12,717 bases of DNA, from contig DDWS01000003.1 of NCBI GenBank assembly GCA_002347685.1, forward strand, positions 147-12,863, in the 5' to 3' direction. The notes below the pieces were generated by a model, which saw only the letters and a program-made list of their open reading frames with translations, searched no databases and was not told the origin of the DNA. This stretch comes from Syntrophaceae bacterium UBA2280. GTDB lineage: Bacteria > Desulfobacterota > Syntrophia > Syntrophales > Smithellaceae. This document shows positions 1 to 6,625 of this stretch, piece by piece. Made by a program: the position numbers and the translations under genes. Position 1 is the first letter of the stretch; each line of letters starts with the position of its first letter.

Positions 1-561
1 GTGTCAGATACGGGCCTGATGTTCGATGTAAACAAGGCCCAACCCCCTTAAGAATTTTTGGTACGTGTAACATTCTTCAAGATCCAGTGCGGCGGAACCG
101 ATCGATGCGATCCCATCGGTCCGGTTGACGAGCTGACCCTTGGCGTTGGTTCTTTTAAAGCTTGCATCGCGGCTTTTCTTGACATTTTGTGCGATTTTTT
201 CATAGGCCCAGTCCCACTCGACTTCCTTCCACTCGGTGGCGAAAGGCGCGCGATACAGAGGCTTGGTCAGGCGGTTGATGTTGTTGGTCATCTGGTAGAT
301 CGAACCGCCCTTGCTGCACAGTGCTCCCCGGTTAATGGGGCTGTCCGGATCCCCCTCCGTGTTGACGACCTTGCCGTCGCGCGCGGATACGATGATACTG
401 CAACCGACGGAGCAATAAGGGCAAATCGTGGTGGTTTCTTTGGCGTACTTGATTTTCAACGGCTTCGCATGCGCGGAAACGGGACCCAGGCTGATGCCCA
501 GACCGCTGACCGCCGCAACAGCGCCGGAAAGTTTCAAGAAACCTCTTCTGCTGACGTTCAT
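1..561 (-). CDS. Formate dehydrogenase large (catalytic) subunit, Tat-exported, selenocysteine-containing; N-terminal fragment cut by window edge
   Basis: This is the molybdopterin- and selenium-dependent subunit that oxidises formate (or reduces CO2), here the exported FdnG/FdoG/FdhA-like type. Seen: a twin-arginine signal at residues 4-10 (SRRGFLK), a hydrophobic stretch and an Ala-x-Ala-like end (VSAHA, about residue 32) predicting periplasmic location. A 4Fe-4S motif follows with Cys47, Cys50, Cys54 and Cys82. The frame then runs to residue 185 in the context EHQARI, a TGA at 4-6, then a His codon at 1-3. In this family that position is the conserved Sec-His active-site pair, so I read the TGA as selenocysteine 186 and the gene as continuing beyond the window. 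The ATG at 561 has an AAGGAG ribosome site about 9 nt upstream. Only about the first fifth of the protein is present. Partner iron-sulfur and cytochrome subunits, if any, lie outside the window. Confidence 0.93.
4..6 (-). other. In-frame TGA, predicted selenocysteine codon (Sec186) of the exported FDH
   Basis: The TGA is preceded by codons for EHQARI and followed by CAC (His). FDH large subunits have Sec-His or Cys-His exactly here. The SECIS hairpin expected within about 40 nt downstream falls outside the window, so the call rests on family position and on the second Sec-FDH in this window. Confidence 0.85.
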
Positions 562-725
562 GAATTCTTTCTCCTTTCCTCAGAATTTACATATTCATTG
601 CGTGTGATCTTTAACCTTCGAATATAGCCCCACTCACGATTCTTTTCGAGACGAGAGACTGGCCTCAAAACCCGGGTAAATAACACAACGTACTGCCTGA
701 AAAATGGCACTTTAACTGCCCCTCC

Positions 726-754
726 GCTATATATTCAATACTGAAGGTTGTCAA
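726..754 (-). promoter_or_regulatory. Predicted sigma70-type promoter for the exported FDH gene
   Basis: On the minus strand there is a perfect -35 TTGACA (749-754), a 17-nt spacer and a -10-like TATAGC (726-731). Transcription would begin near 719, leaving a leader of about 158 nt before the ATG at 561. The palindrome at 783-800 is centred about 72 bp upstream of this start, a usual place for an activator. This is prediction from pattern only. Confidence 0.45.
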
Positions 755-782
755 CGCAAAATATTGTGTAATTCCAGCATAT

Positions 783-800
783 TATGTCAATTTTGACATA
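783..800. promoter_or_regulatory. Perfect inverted repeat, candidate regulator binding site
   Basis: TATGTCAA, TT, TTGACATA is an 8-2-8 perfect palindrome lying between the divergent FDH and TiaS-like genes. The same TGACATA/TATGTCA half-site recurs at 6752-6763, 8855-8864 and 8872-8915, so it may be an operator shared by several promoters in the locus. The regulator is unknown. Confidence 0.45.
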
Positions 801-871
801 GCACAAAACAAACGTTATATCGGTATGCTGCAAAAAACATCCTATCGGATTCAGGTTCAAGTGACTTTTAG

Positions 872-958
872 TCAATCGAAGAAAAAGAGACTGTGGATGT
901 CTTAAAAAGCATGGAACACATTGTCGAAGATAACAAATCGTGGGGAAAATGGCATTAA
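872..958 (+). pseudogene. Possible remnant of a coding C-terminus (28 codons)
   Basis: After a stop at 869-871 the frame is open to a TAA at 956-958. It encodes a peptide with protein-like composition, ending DNKSWGKWH and containing an ATG at 911 without a convincing ribosome site. It could be the tail of a decayed gene, or chance. No family recognised. Confidence 0.15.
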
Positions 959-962
959 TCCA

Positions 963-991
963 TTGACATGAAAAACTGACAACTCTATAGT
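963..991 (+). promoter_or_regulatory. Predicted sigma70 promoter for the TiaS-like/MoSto operon
   Basis: Perfect TTGACA (963-968), a 17-nt spacer and TATAGT (986-991, one mismatch to consensus). Transcription would begin near 998, about 22 nt before the ATG at 1020, leaving room for the AGGAAAAAGGG ribosome site and little else. It makes an upstream GTG start at 990 implausible, because that codon overlaps the -10 box. Confidence 0.6.
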
Positions 992-1019
992 GCTCTCATG
1001 GACACAGGAAAAAGGGAAA

Positions 1020-1760
1020 ATGCGGATATATATTGGTTTTGACGATACGGATATCCTGGGCTCGGATATCGGGACGGGCAAAGTCGCCCGCCACTACGAA
1101 CGGCTGATCCCCACCGGGTGTAAAATGTGGGGCGTCGTCCGCCAGCAGCTTCTGGTGGATCCCGCAATCCCCTACACCTCCCATAACAGCTCGGCCTGCG
1201 TGGTTGTAGATTGCCCCGACGCCTCCTTTGCCGAAGTTTTAAAAGACAATGCCGTGGCTCATATTGAGGCCATGTCGCTTCCCGGAAGCGATCCCGGACT
1301 TTGCGTGGTCTGCCAGGGGGATCCGGCGCTTACTGCACTAGAATCCTTCGGTTTTCTGTGCACAACCAGAATTGTCTCGCAGAAAGAGGCCCTGCAAGCA
1401 TCGGGCAGCGCCCATCTGTCGGGTCACGGGGGCACAAATGACGGCATCATCGGGGCCGCGGCGGCTGTTGGCCTGACCGCATCCGGGTGGAGTGGACGCT
1501 TCATTGAGTACTCGGGTTTGAGATCGTTTTCCAACCCGGTGTCTGTAGGTGAGCTCCGTCAAAAAGGCATCCGGATTGTTTCGCTGGACCGGGACGCCTG
1601 CGTGCCTGGTGCTGAAGACAACGTGAATACGAAAGATTGGCTGAGGCCCAGGCTATGGGGGCATATTGCCATCCTTCCCGTCAAACCGGTCGAAGCCGGT
1701 CTATGGGAAAGCCTCGGGGAAAAGCGAAATGCCGGCAAACAAAAAAAACAGGAGGCATGA
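1020..1760 (+). CDS. TiaS-like ATP-dependent enzyme (kinase-like and ferredoxin-like core), 246 aa, function unknown
   Basis: The protein opens with MRIYIGFDDTD, resembling the nucleotide-binding start of archaeal TiaS, tRNA(Ile2) agmatinylcytidine synthetase, a family with few bacterial members. Further matches along the chain are DPAIPYTSHNSSACV (about residue 44), a SDPGLCVV segment (about 90), HGGTNDGIIGAAAAVG (about 140) and FIEYSGLR (about 162). TiaS proper is about 420 aa and adds OB-fold and zinc-ribbon parts for tRNA binding; here only the N-terminal half exists, so tRNA modification is unlikely. I chose the ATG at 1020 because the promoter -10 covers the upstream GTG and a purine-rich ribosome site precedes the ATG. 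It is the first gene of a coupled operon with the 75-aa protein and MoSto, so an ATP-using step in molybdenum handling is a reasonable guess but unproven. Homology is by recalled motif, not by search. Confidence 0.75.
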   Translation: MRIYIGFDDTDILGSDIGTGKVARHYERLIPTGCKMWGVVRQQLLVDPAIPYTSHNSSACVVVDCPDASFAEVLKDNAVAHIEAMSLPGSDPGLCVVCQGDPALTALESFGFLCTTRIVSQKEALQASGSAHLSGHGGTNDGIIGAAAAVGLTASGWSGRFIEYSGLRSFSNPVSVGELRQKGIRIVSLDRDACVPGAEDNVNTKDWLRPRLWGHIAILPVKPVEAGLWESLGEKRNAGKQKKQEA

Positions 1761-1762
1761 TC

Positions 1763-1990
1763 ATGGCGGGAAAGATTTTTTATCGGGAACGGCACAAAAT
1801 CGGAGAAAAAGAAAGAAAACCACGCTTCAAACTCGTGGCGGTTGCCGACGTAAACATCAATTTTTATGCTGATCATCTCAGGAAGAAGGAATTGGAAGAA
1901 ATTGCCGCATCCGTGGGCGCGGATCTGGTTTTGCTCAAGGCGCCCAAAGACGGCAAAGCCAAAGAGGACGAAATTGAGGTAAAGGAATAA
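1763..1990 (+). CDS. Small 75-aa protein of the MoSto operon, function unknown
   Basis: No family recognised. The start is set by AGGAGG at 1750-1755, which is 7 nt from the ATG at 1763 but only 1 nt from the in-frame ATG at 1757; the latter overlaps the upstream stop as ATGA. Seen: a basic N-terminus with FYRER at residues 6-10, a predicted strand (FKLVAVADVNI), a helix (RKKELEEIAASVGAD), a second strand (LVLLKA) and a charged, acidic tail ending DEIEVKE. No signal peptide, membrane segment or cysteine pair. It lies 2 nt after the TiaS-like gene and 2 nt before MoSto, implying translational coupling. Its N-terminus shares YRER with the MoSto N-terminus. A partner or assembly factor for MoSto is possible but is inference. 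Confidence 0.8.
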   Translation: MAGKIFYRERHKIGEKERKPRFKLVAVADVNINFYADHLRKKELEEIAASVGADLVLLKAPKDGKAKEDEIEVKE

Positions 1991-1992
1991 TT

Positions 1993-2823
1993 ATGGCGCT
2001 TTATCGAGAACGAGACGGCCGAAGACTGCATATCAAAAGCAGGCTCATGGGCGAGAGCCTTGTGGGTAAAACATTTATGGATGAACTCGAAGTCGCGCCC
2101 CAGCAACGGTTGTTCTCTGATGTCAATATCGTCAAAATTGGCGGACAGTCCATCTGCGACCGCGGAGTCAGGGCACTGCCGGCCATTGCAAAAGAAATCG
2201 TCGCCAACAAGAAAAAACACATGATCCTGCTCACCACGGGCGGCGGCACACGAAGTCGTCATATTTACTCGATCGGCCTTGAATTGGGCATGCCCACAGG
2301 GATCATTGCCAAGTTCGGAAGTTCCGTCTCCGAGCAGAACGCCCTGCTGGTTTCCACGCTCCTTGCTCCGTGGGGCGGTATCAAGATCGGTCATGATGAA
2401 GTCACGAAGCTATACAATTATTTTTCCCAGGGCTGTATCCCCGTCATGCATGGCATGCCTCCCTATGACTACTTCGCGCTACCGGTTCAGAAATCGCGCA
2501 TTCCCATTCACCGAACTGATGTGGGCACGCTGATCATTGCCGATCTGATCGGCGCACGCAGCTGTATTTTCGTCAAGGATGAACAGGGCCTTTACACAGA
2601 TGATCCGAAGAAAAACAAAAAGGCGTCTTTTATCGCCGAAATCAGCGTAAAAGATCTTCTTAAAAGAAAATTGGATGACCTGATCATTGAAAGACCCTGC
2701 CTGGAAATCCTGCAAAACAGCGAGGTTATGGATAAGATCCAGATTATCAACGGCCTGGAAAAAGGGACCCTCACCAGGGCATTGAATGGAAAACCGGTGG
2801 GCACAATCATTTATAAGTCGTAA
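1993..2823 (+). CDS. Molybdenum storage protein subunit (MosB-like, amino-acid-kinase/UMP-kinase fold)
   Basis: The 276-aa protein matches MosA/MosB of Azotobacter molybdenum storage protein, a cage that uses ATP to build and hold polyoxomolybdate (or tungstate) clusters in the cytoplasm. Matching segments are VKIGGQSICDRG (about 47-58), LLTTGGGTRSRH (about 75), FGSSVSEQNA (about 107), GMPPYDYF (about 154), RIPIHRTDVGT (about 169), VKDEQGLYTDDPK (about 194) and the end NGLEKGTLTRAL...VGTII. It looks closer to MosB than MosA. Azotobacter uses an A3B3 hexamer, but only one subunit gene is present here, so a homohexamer or a second subunit elsewhere is likely. About 35 residues before the kinase core are unusual in sequence and start ALYRER. 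Two nt separate it from the upstream small gene. It converges on the DUF364 gene with an 18-nt gap and no evident terminator. Confidence 0.9.
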   Translation: MALYRERDGRRLHIKSRLMGESLVGKTFMDELEVAPQQRLFSDVNIVKIGGQSICDRGVRALPAIAKEIVANKKKHMILLTTGGGTRSRHIYSIGLELGMPTGIIAKFGSSVSEQNALLVSTLLAPWGGIKIGHDEVTKLYNYFSQGCIPVMHGMPPYDYFALPVQKSRIPIHRTDVGTLIIADLIGARSCIFVKDEQGLYTDDPKKNKKASFIAEISVKDLLKRKLDDLIIERPCLEILQNSEVMDKIQIINGLEKGTLTRALNGKPVGTIIYKS

Positions 2824-2841
2824 ATATTAACAAAAGAACGA

Positions 2842-3600
2842 TTACAGGATGATATTGACAAAACGCAGACAGGGCCTGAGCGCTGGCGTGCCGCCGCCTT
2901 CGGAAATGATTTGCAAGACACGCGCCGCATCGGCCACAAACGCGCCGCCCAGATGCGTAACGGGGGTATCACGAAAAATGTCCGGCGCCATCGGCGTGGA
3001 CGGCCCCATCAGGGCAACCACACGCGGCCTCCCCAGAAGGCCGATGGTCTCTTCAAACGTTTGATTCAGCAATGTGGTGGCGGTGACGATGGCGACATGA
3101 CAATTCCGGAGGGCCTGTTGTTTTTCATCTTCGGAGATCAGATCCCGCCGCTGAGGGTTTTTTTCAATCACCGTTAAGACGGCGCCCGTTGCTTCAATGC
3201 GTTTGACGAGCGGGGCAAAAAGGCCGACCATGGCCACTTTCTCGCCGGGCTGAAGATTGAAATACGTGGTGGCTTCCCGGTCTTCGGCCTGGTCACCGGG
3301 CGCTTCCATCAGGGCATTGGCCGTGGCCAGACCCATGGCACGATGCAGGCTGTTTTGGCCATCGACAAGATAACGCAACATGCCTGCAGCGTGTGCCCCC
3401 GCATAAGTCCCCGCTTCTTTCAGGACGGTGCAGCTTTGGGGCGACCTGTCCCGGAGCAAAGCGGCAATCCCCGCGGCACCGTTATCCAGCCCGACGCCCA
3501 CGTAACTCAATCCCACGCGCAAATCGGCAATGCGCCGGTCTTTGGCGGCCGTTCCCAGCTTTTCATAAAGTCGATTTACAATAGTTCCCGGTTGAAGCAT
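2842..3600 (-). CDS. DUF4213/DUF364 protein, putative heavy-metal chelation domain, 252 aa
   Basis: The N-terminal third (residues about 1-90, with DLRVGLSYVGVGLDNG) looks like DUF4213. The C-terminal part is the Rossmann-like DUF364 domain, with KVAMVGLFAPLVKRI, VLTVIEKNPQRRD, VAIVTATTLLNQTFE and ALMGPSTPMAP. The family has been proposed, from structure, to bind or modify a metal-chelating small molecule; the substrate is not established. I prefer the ATG at 3600, which has GGAAG about 8 nt upstream, over the in-frame GTG at 3615 whose ribosome site would be too close. It is the last minus-strand gene after modABC and the FmdE protein, but the 79-bp repeat at 3660-3738 intervenes and could reduce read-through. 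Context points to molybdate or tungstate handling. Confidence 0.8.
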   Translation of the reverse strand: MLQPGTIVNRLYEKLGTAAKDRRIADLRVGLSYVGVGLDNGAAGIAALLRDRSPQSCTVLKEAGTYAGAHAAGMLRYLVDGQNSLHRAMGLATANALMEAPGDQAEDREATTYFNLQPGEKVAMVGLFAPLVKRIEATGAVLTVIEKNPQRRDLISEDEKQQALRNCHVAIVTATTLLNQTFEETIGLLGRPRVVALMGPSTPMAPDIFRDTPVTHLGGAFVADAARVLQIISEGGGTPALRPCLRFVNIIL

Positions 3601-3659
3601 AACTTGATCTTCCACTTTCCCCAGCGTGGGACTTCCGGGGGATCGCGCGCAACGCGGTT

Positions 3660-3738
3660 AAATCCCCCTTTTCTAAAGGGGGACAGAGGGGGATTTTAAA
3701 AATCCTCCCCGACCCTCCTTTAGAAAAGGAGGGGATTT
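3660..3738. repeat. 79-bp imperfect palindrome of two inverted G/C-run units
   Basis: Two roughly 37-40-bp units face each other (about 3660-3696 and 3699-3738). Each begins or ends AAATCCCC/GGGGATTT and contains its own small hairpin: CCCCCTTT-TCT-AAAGGGGG in the first, CCTCCTTT-AGA-AAAGGAGG in the second. This resembles the dispersed AAATCCCCC-type intergenic repeats common in many proteobacterial genomes. It sits between the FmdE and DUF364 genes and could fold in the transcript as a processing or attenuation site. Only one copy is present in the window. Confidence 0.75.
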
Positions 3739-3777
3739 CGCCTATCCCCGACTTCTAAAAACGGGTAACCCTGAAAT

Positions 3778-4368
3778 TTACTTCGATACACCAACGGAGA
3801 CGATGTTGGAATACGGCGTGTCGCCCTGACAGCTCCGGCACTGATCTCCGTCACTCGTGGGATAGGCCTCACCGCAGACCGGACAGACACCCACCGGCCC
3901 CATTTTTTTCCGGCGGACTTTTTCAGGACTCACCTGCACATGCTGAACGCTCAGCAAACCGTGTCCCGCTTCTTTGATTTGAGCAAAAAGCAGTTCTGCA
4001 TCCTGCTCGCTCTTTTTCTTCTTTTTGAGATACCAGTCGCGGATTTCCGGCCATTTATTCAGCTTTTCCGTATCCAGATAAACCCGTACACCCTTGCCGC
4101 TGTATTTCTCATAGAGCGTCACGGCGAATTTTCCAAATGGCACGACGGAAAGCCAGCCGTTCCCAATCGTGCAGGGCGTCAGAATCTGCACCGCGTCGGG
4201 CAGGCAGACGGGTGTTTCACAGACCGCGTCAAAGAATTCGCCTTCCGGCAGATGCTTCATTGCCAGATCGACCATAAAGCCGCCGATGAGCAGCCCCGGT
4301 GCAAGGTTACCGTGAAAGGATTTAACCAGATGGATATACTCTTCGTAGGAATAGGTACAGATGTTCAT
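3778..4368 (-). CDS. FmdE-family protein with C-terminal zinc ribbon, 196 aa
   Basis: Related to FmdE, the small protein associated with molybdenum or tungsten formylmethanofuran dehydrogenases but widespread outside methanogens. Seen: SFHGNLAPG at 17-25, where the family usually has FHGHLCPG, so the usual His and Cys are Asn21 and Ala23. Two typical cysteines remain, Cys55 (in VCLPDAVQ) and Cys66 (in TPCTIGNG). A Lys-rich linker follows (115-119) and a treble-type ribbon with Cys162, Cys165, Cys177 and Cys180. No signal peptide. The ATG at 4368 has AAGGAG 12 nt upstream, slightly distant. It lies 59 nt after modC in the same direction, so it is probably co-transcribed with the molybdate transporter. 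Its biochemical role is unknown; metal binding or delivery is inferred. Confidence 0.85.
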   Translation of the reverse strand: MNICTYSYEEYIHLVKSFHGNLAPGLLIGGFMVDLAMKHLPEGEFFDAVCETPVCLPDAVQILTPCTIGNGWLSVVPFGKFAVTLYEKYSGKGVRVYLDTEKLNKWPEIRDWYLKKKKKSEQDAELLFAQIKEAGHGLLSVQHVQVSPEKVRRKKMGPVGVCPVCGEAYPTSDGDQCRSCQGDTPYSNIVSVGVSK

Positions 4369-4427
4369 CGCTATATTTCGCTCCTTCTATCCGCGAGGTA
4401 AGGCTGTAATTGCTCCCCAATGTCGTT

Positions 4428-5141
4428 CTAGTAGACCAGCGCCAGGCGCGGTTCACGCGCACCTTTGGCGGCAACTCCCTCTCCCGGTTCGCGCGTGATG
4501 GTCCGCTGCATCCAGCCGGGGTCAATTTTCCCGTCCACCACCGGCACAATTTCATCCGCCAGAAACAGGGCTTCGTTAATATCATGCGTCACATAAATCA
4601 CAGGACACGATAACGTCCCTTTCATGCTTTTGAGCTCTTCTCGCAATCCCCGGCGCGTGACGACGTCCAGCGCAGAAAAAGGCTCATCGAGTAAAAGCAG
4701 ACGCGGATGCCTCGCCAGCGCCTGACAAATCGCGCAGCGCTGCCGCTCTCCGCCGGATACCTGGTGCGGTTTGCGCTTTCGCAAATGACTGATTTTAAAC
4801 AACTCAAAAAGCGCGTCGACTTCTTTTTTGTTTACCGCGGCAAATGCGGCATTGTCATAGAAATTCAGGTGCGGAAAAAGCGTGTAATCCTGAAACACAT
4901 AACCCAAACGGCGCTTCTGAGGCGCCAGGTTTACCCGGCGCGCGGAGTCAAACCATATCTCATCGCCATAAGCGACCCGGCCTTCATCCGGCATTTCAAG
5001 CCCCGCCAGCATGCGAATGATCGTGGTTTTCCCGCCGCCTGACGGCCCGATCATCACGGTCATTTTTTCCGACCGGCAGGAAAGTGAAATATCCAGATCA
5101 AAGTATTTCAGTTTTTTTCTGAAAGAGGCGGAAATGGTCAT
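4428..5141 (-). CDS. modC: Molybdate ABC transporter ATP-binding protein ModC (short form)
   Basis: ATPase of the molybdate importer, acting on the cytoplasmic face of ModB. Motifs seen: Walker A GPSGGGKT at 32-39, Q-loop Gln84, signature VSGGE at 128-132, Walker B LLLLDEP at 148-154 and switch His186. The 237-aa length lacks the C-terminal TOBE/Mop molybdate-binding domain of E. coli ModC (352 aa), so transport is probably not gated by bound oxyanion through this subunit. The Walker A carries Gly-Gly where Gly-Ser is usual and the last Ser is Thr, both tolerated. The start ATG overlaps the modB stop (ATGA), indicating translational coupling. Tungstate transport cannot be excluded. Confidence 0.9.
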   Translation of the reverse strand: MTISASFRKKLKYFDLDISLSCRSEKMTVMIGPSGGGKTTIIRMLAGLEMPDEGRVAYGDEIWFDSARRVNLAPQKRRLGYVFQDYTLFPHLNFYDNAAFAAVNKKEVDALFELFKISHLRKRKPHQVSGGERQRCAICQALARHPRLLLLDEPFSALDVVTRRGLREELKSMKGTLSCPVIYVTHDINEALFLADEIVPVVDGKIDPGWMQRTITREPGEGVAAKGAREPRLALVY

Positions 5142-5797
5142 GCACGAACCCCTTCGTTAAGTTTATTGACCAGCAGCAGGAAGAGAAAACTCACGGGAAT
5201 AAAACTGAGCGCCATCAGAGCCGCGGCCGAATAATTCATGGTTTCCACCGCTTCGTAAATGGCAATGGAGATCACCCGGGTCTCGCCGGGAATGCTTCCG
5301 CCCACCATCAAAAGCACGCCGAACGCGCCGATTGAGTGAAGAAAAACCAGAACAGCCGCGGCGGCAATGCCAGCAAGCGAATTGGGAATAATCACGCGTA
5401 AAAAAGCATTCATTTTCGACAACCCCAGAATGCTTGCGGCATCCAGCAGACGGGGATCAATTTTCTGGAAGGCCGCTTTCATCGGCTGAACGGCAAACGG
5501 AATCGAATAAATAATCGAGGCGATGGTGATCCCCAGAAAGGTAAACAAAAGAGACCCACCGGTCAGCGTCTCCCAGACGCGTCCGACAAATCCTTTCGGC
5601 CCCATCAGCATGATCAGATAAAAGCCGATCACCGTCGGTGGCAGCGCCATCGGCAGATAGATCAGCGCCTCCACAAATGACTTGCCGCGGAAGCGGGAAA
5701 AAGCCATAAAATAGGCTACCGGCGCGGCCAGAACCATCAGGACTGCCGTGGCAACCAGTGCCAGTTTGAGTGTGACATAGAGCGCGAGAAAATCCAT
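5138..5797 (-). CDS. modB: Molybdate ABC transporter permease ModB
   Basis: Inner-membrane permease that passes molybdate from ModA into the cell. The 219-aa protein has about five hydrophobic segments: near 7-32, 40-62, 82-103, 133-163 and 190-212. Its cytoplasmic coupling loop DAASILGLSKMNAFLRVIIP is the EAA-type motif that docks on ModC. Length is close to the usual 220-230 aa. The start ATG (5795-5797) directly follows the modA stop (5798-5800), and the stop overlaps the modC start by 4 nt, so modABC is a single operon. Confidence 0.92.
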   Translation of the reverse strand: MDFLALYVTLKLALVATAVLMVLAAPVAYFMAFSRFRGKSFVEALIYLPMALPPTVIGFYLIMLMGPKGFVGRVWETLTGGSLLFTFLGITIASIIYSIPFAVQPMKAAFQKIDPRLLDAASILGLSKMNAFLRVIIPNSLAGIAAAAVLVFLHSIGAFGVLLMVGGSIPGETRVISIAIYEAVETMNYSAAALMALSFIPVSFLFLLLVNKLNEGVRA

Positions 5798-6547
5798 CTA
5801 ACGATAACCGTATTTCTTTCTGATTTTTGCGGCATCCTCGCAAAGCAGATAGGCCGCAAACAACTCCGCATTGATTTTATTTTTTGCATTTTTTGCCACA
5901 CAGGCGGCCTGAACGATATCCGGCGCCTCTTCAACGGGATAGAAACAACCTTCTTTCCCCTGAGGCGATGACATGGCTGATAGTGCGCAAAATCCGGCAT
6001 CCACGGACTGTGTCGATGCGTACTGGAAGGATTGGGCGATGGTCTGAGCGATCACCATTTTGTCCTGCAGGCTTTTTTCCAGACCGGCTTTTTGCACAGC
6101 CACCATGCTGGCGGCGCCGTAGGGCGCTGTTTTCGGATTGGCAATCGCAATTTTTTTAATCCGGCTGTTTTTCAGGGCATCGCGCCACGTTGCCGCTTTA
6201 CAGAACTCCTGATCAGCCGACCACAAAATGACTTTACCACGGGCATAAATAATGGTCCCATCCGTCCAGCCTTCTTTCTGCAGAAGATCGGGCCTCTCTT
6301 CATCGGCCGCCAGAAAGACATCATAGGGCGCACCGTTTTTTATCTGATTATAAAGGCTTCCGGTTGAAGCGAATGTGGCCTCCACTTTTACGCCGTTTTT
6401 CTCTTCAAAGTCCGTCGCGATTTCCTGAAAGGCGGCTATGTAATTTGCGGCCACGGCCACGGATATTTTTTCCTGCGCATGGACCGGAAACGGGCTGACC
6501 CACATCAGCAGCAACAACGGTATTGTAACTTGAAACGTTTTCCGCAT
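5798..6547 (-). CDS. modA: Molybdate-binding periplasmic protein ModA
   Basis: Substrate-binding protein delivering molybdate (possibly tungstate) to ModBC. Seen: a Sec-type signal peptide ending PFPVHA (residue 24), so mature protein starts near Gln25. Family segments follow: ISVAVAANYIAAFQEIA, FASTGSLYNQIKNGAPYDVF with LAADEE, and IAIANPKTAPYGAASM. The first ligand loop reads AAN where E. coli has AAS; the Thr-Gly-Ser loop is kept. No lipobox Cys, so it is likely soluble in the periplasm. Total length of 249 aa is typical. It is the first gene of modABC. AAGGAAATC lies just before the ATG at 6547. Probable promoter and operator lie at 6597-6654. Confidence 0.93.
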   Translation of the reverse strand: MRKTFQVTIPLLLLMWVSPFPVHAQEKISVAVAANYIAAFQEIATDFEEKNGVKVEATFASTGSLYNQIKNGAPYDVFLAADEERPDLLQKEGWTDGTIIYARGKVILWSADQEFCKAATWRDALKNSRIKKIAIANPKTAPYGAASMVAVQKAGLEKSLQDKMVIAQTIAQSFQYASTQSVDAGFCALSAMSSPQGKEGCFYPVEEAPDIVQAACVAKNAKNKINAELFAAYLLCEDAAKIRKKYGYR

Positions 6548-6596
6548 CTTTGATTTCCTTTCTTTTTACCGGCCTTGGTGTCCAAGCGAATTCATG

Positions 6597-6616
6597 TTAT
6601 GTTGTTTTTAACATAA
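6597..6616. promoter_or_regulatory. Inverted repeat over the predicted modA transcription start, candidate operator
   Basis: TTATGTT, 6-nt gap, AACATAA, a 7-6-7 perfect inverted repeat just downstream of the predicted modA -10. Its A/T-rich TATGTT/AACATA arms and position recall ModE repressor sites at mod operons, but the match to the classical Mo-box is only partial. The local modE-like gene is broken, so any ModE would come from elsewhere. Confidence 0.4.
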
Positions 6617-6625
6617 GATCTGACT

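Noticed and set aside
562..719. Molybdenum-cofactor riboswitch in the long FDH leader
   Set aside because: The predicted leader is about 158 nt, but I could not identify the characteristic paired arms and conserved loops by eye; a covariance-model search would decide.
705..720. Sigma54-like site TGGCAC-N5-CTGC between the divergent genes
   Set aside because: The -12 element is imperfect and the match is nearly symmetric on both strands; the sigma70-type boxes at 726-754 and 963-991 explain both genes better.
990..1019. GTG start at 990 for the TiaS-like protein
   Set aside because: It overlaps the predicted -10 box, has no ribosome site, and the family N-terminus begins at the ATG at 1020.
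1637..1762. Long N-terminal extension of the 75-aa protein starting at 1637
   Set aside because: It lies in the TiaS-like coding region in another frame; AGGAGG at 1750-1755 fits the ATG at 1763.
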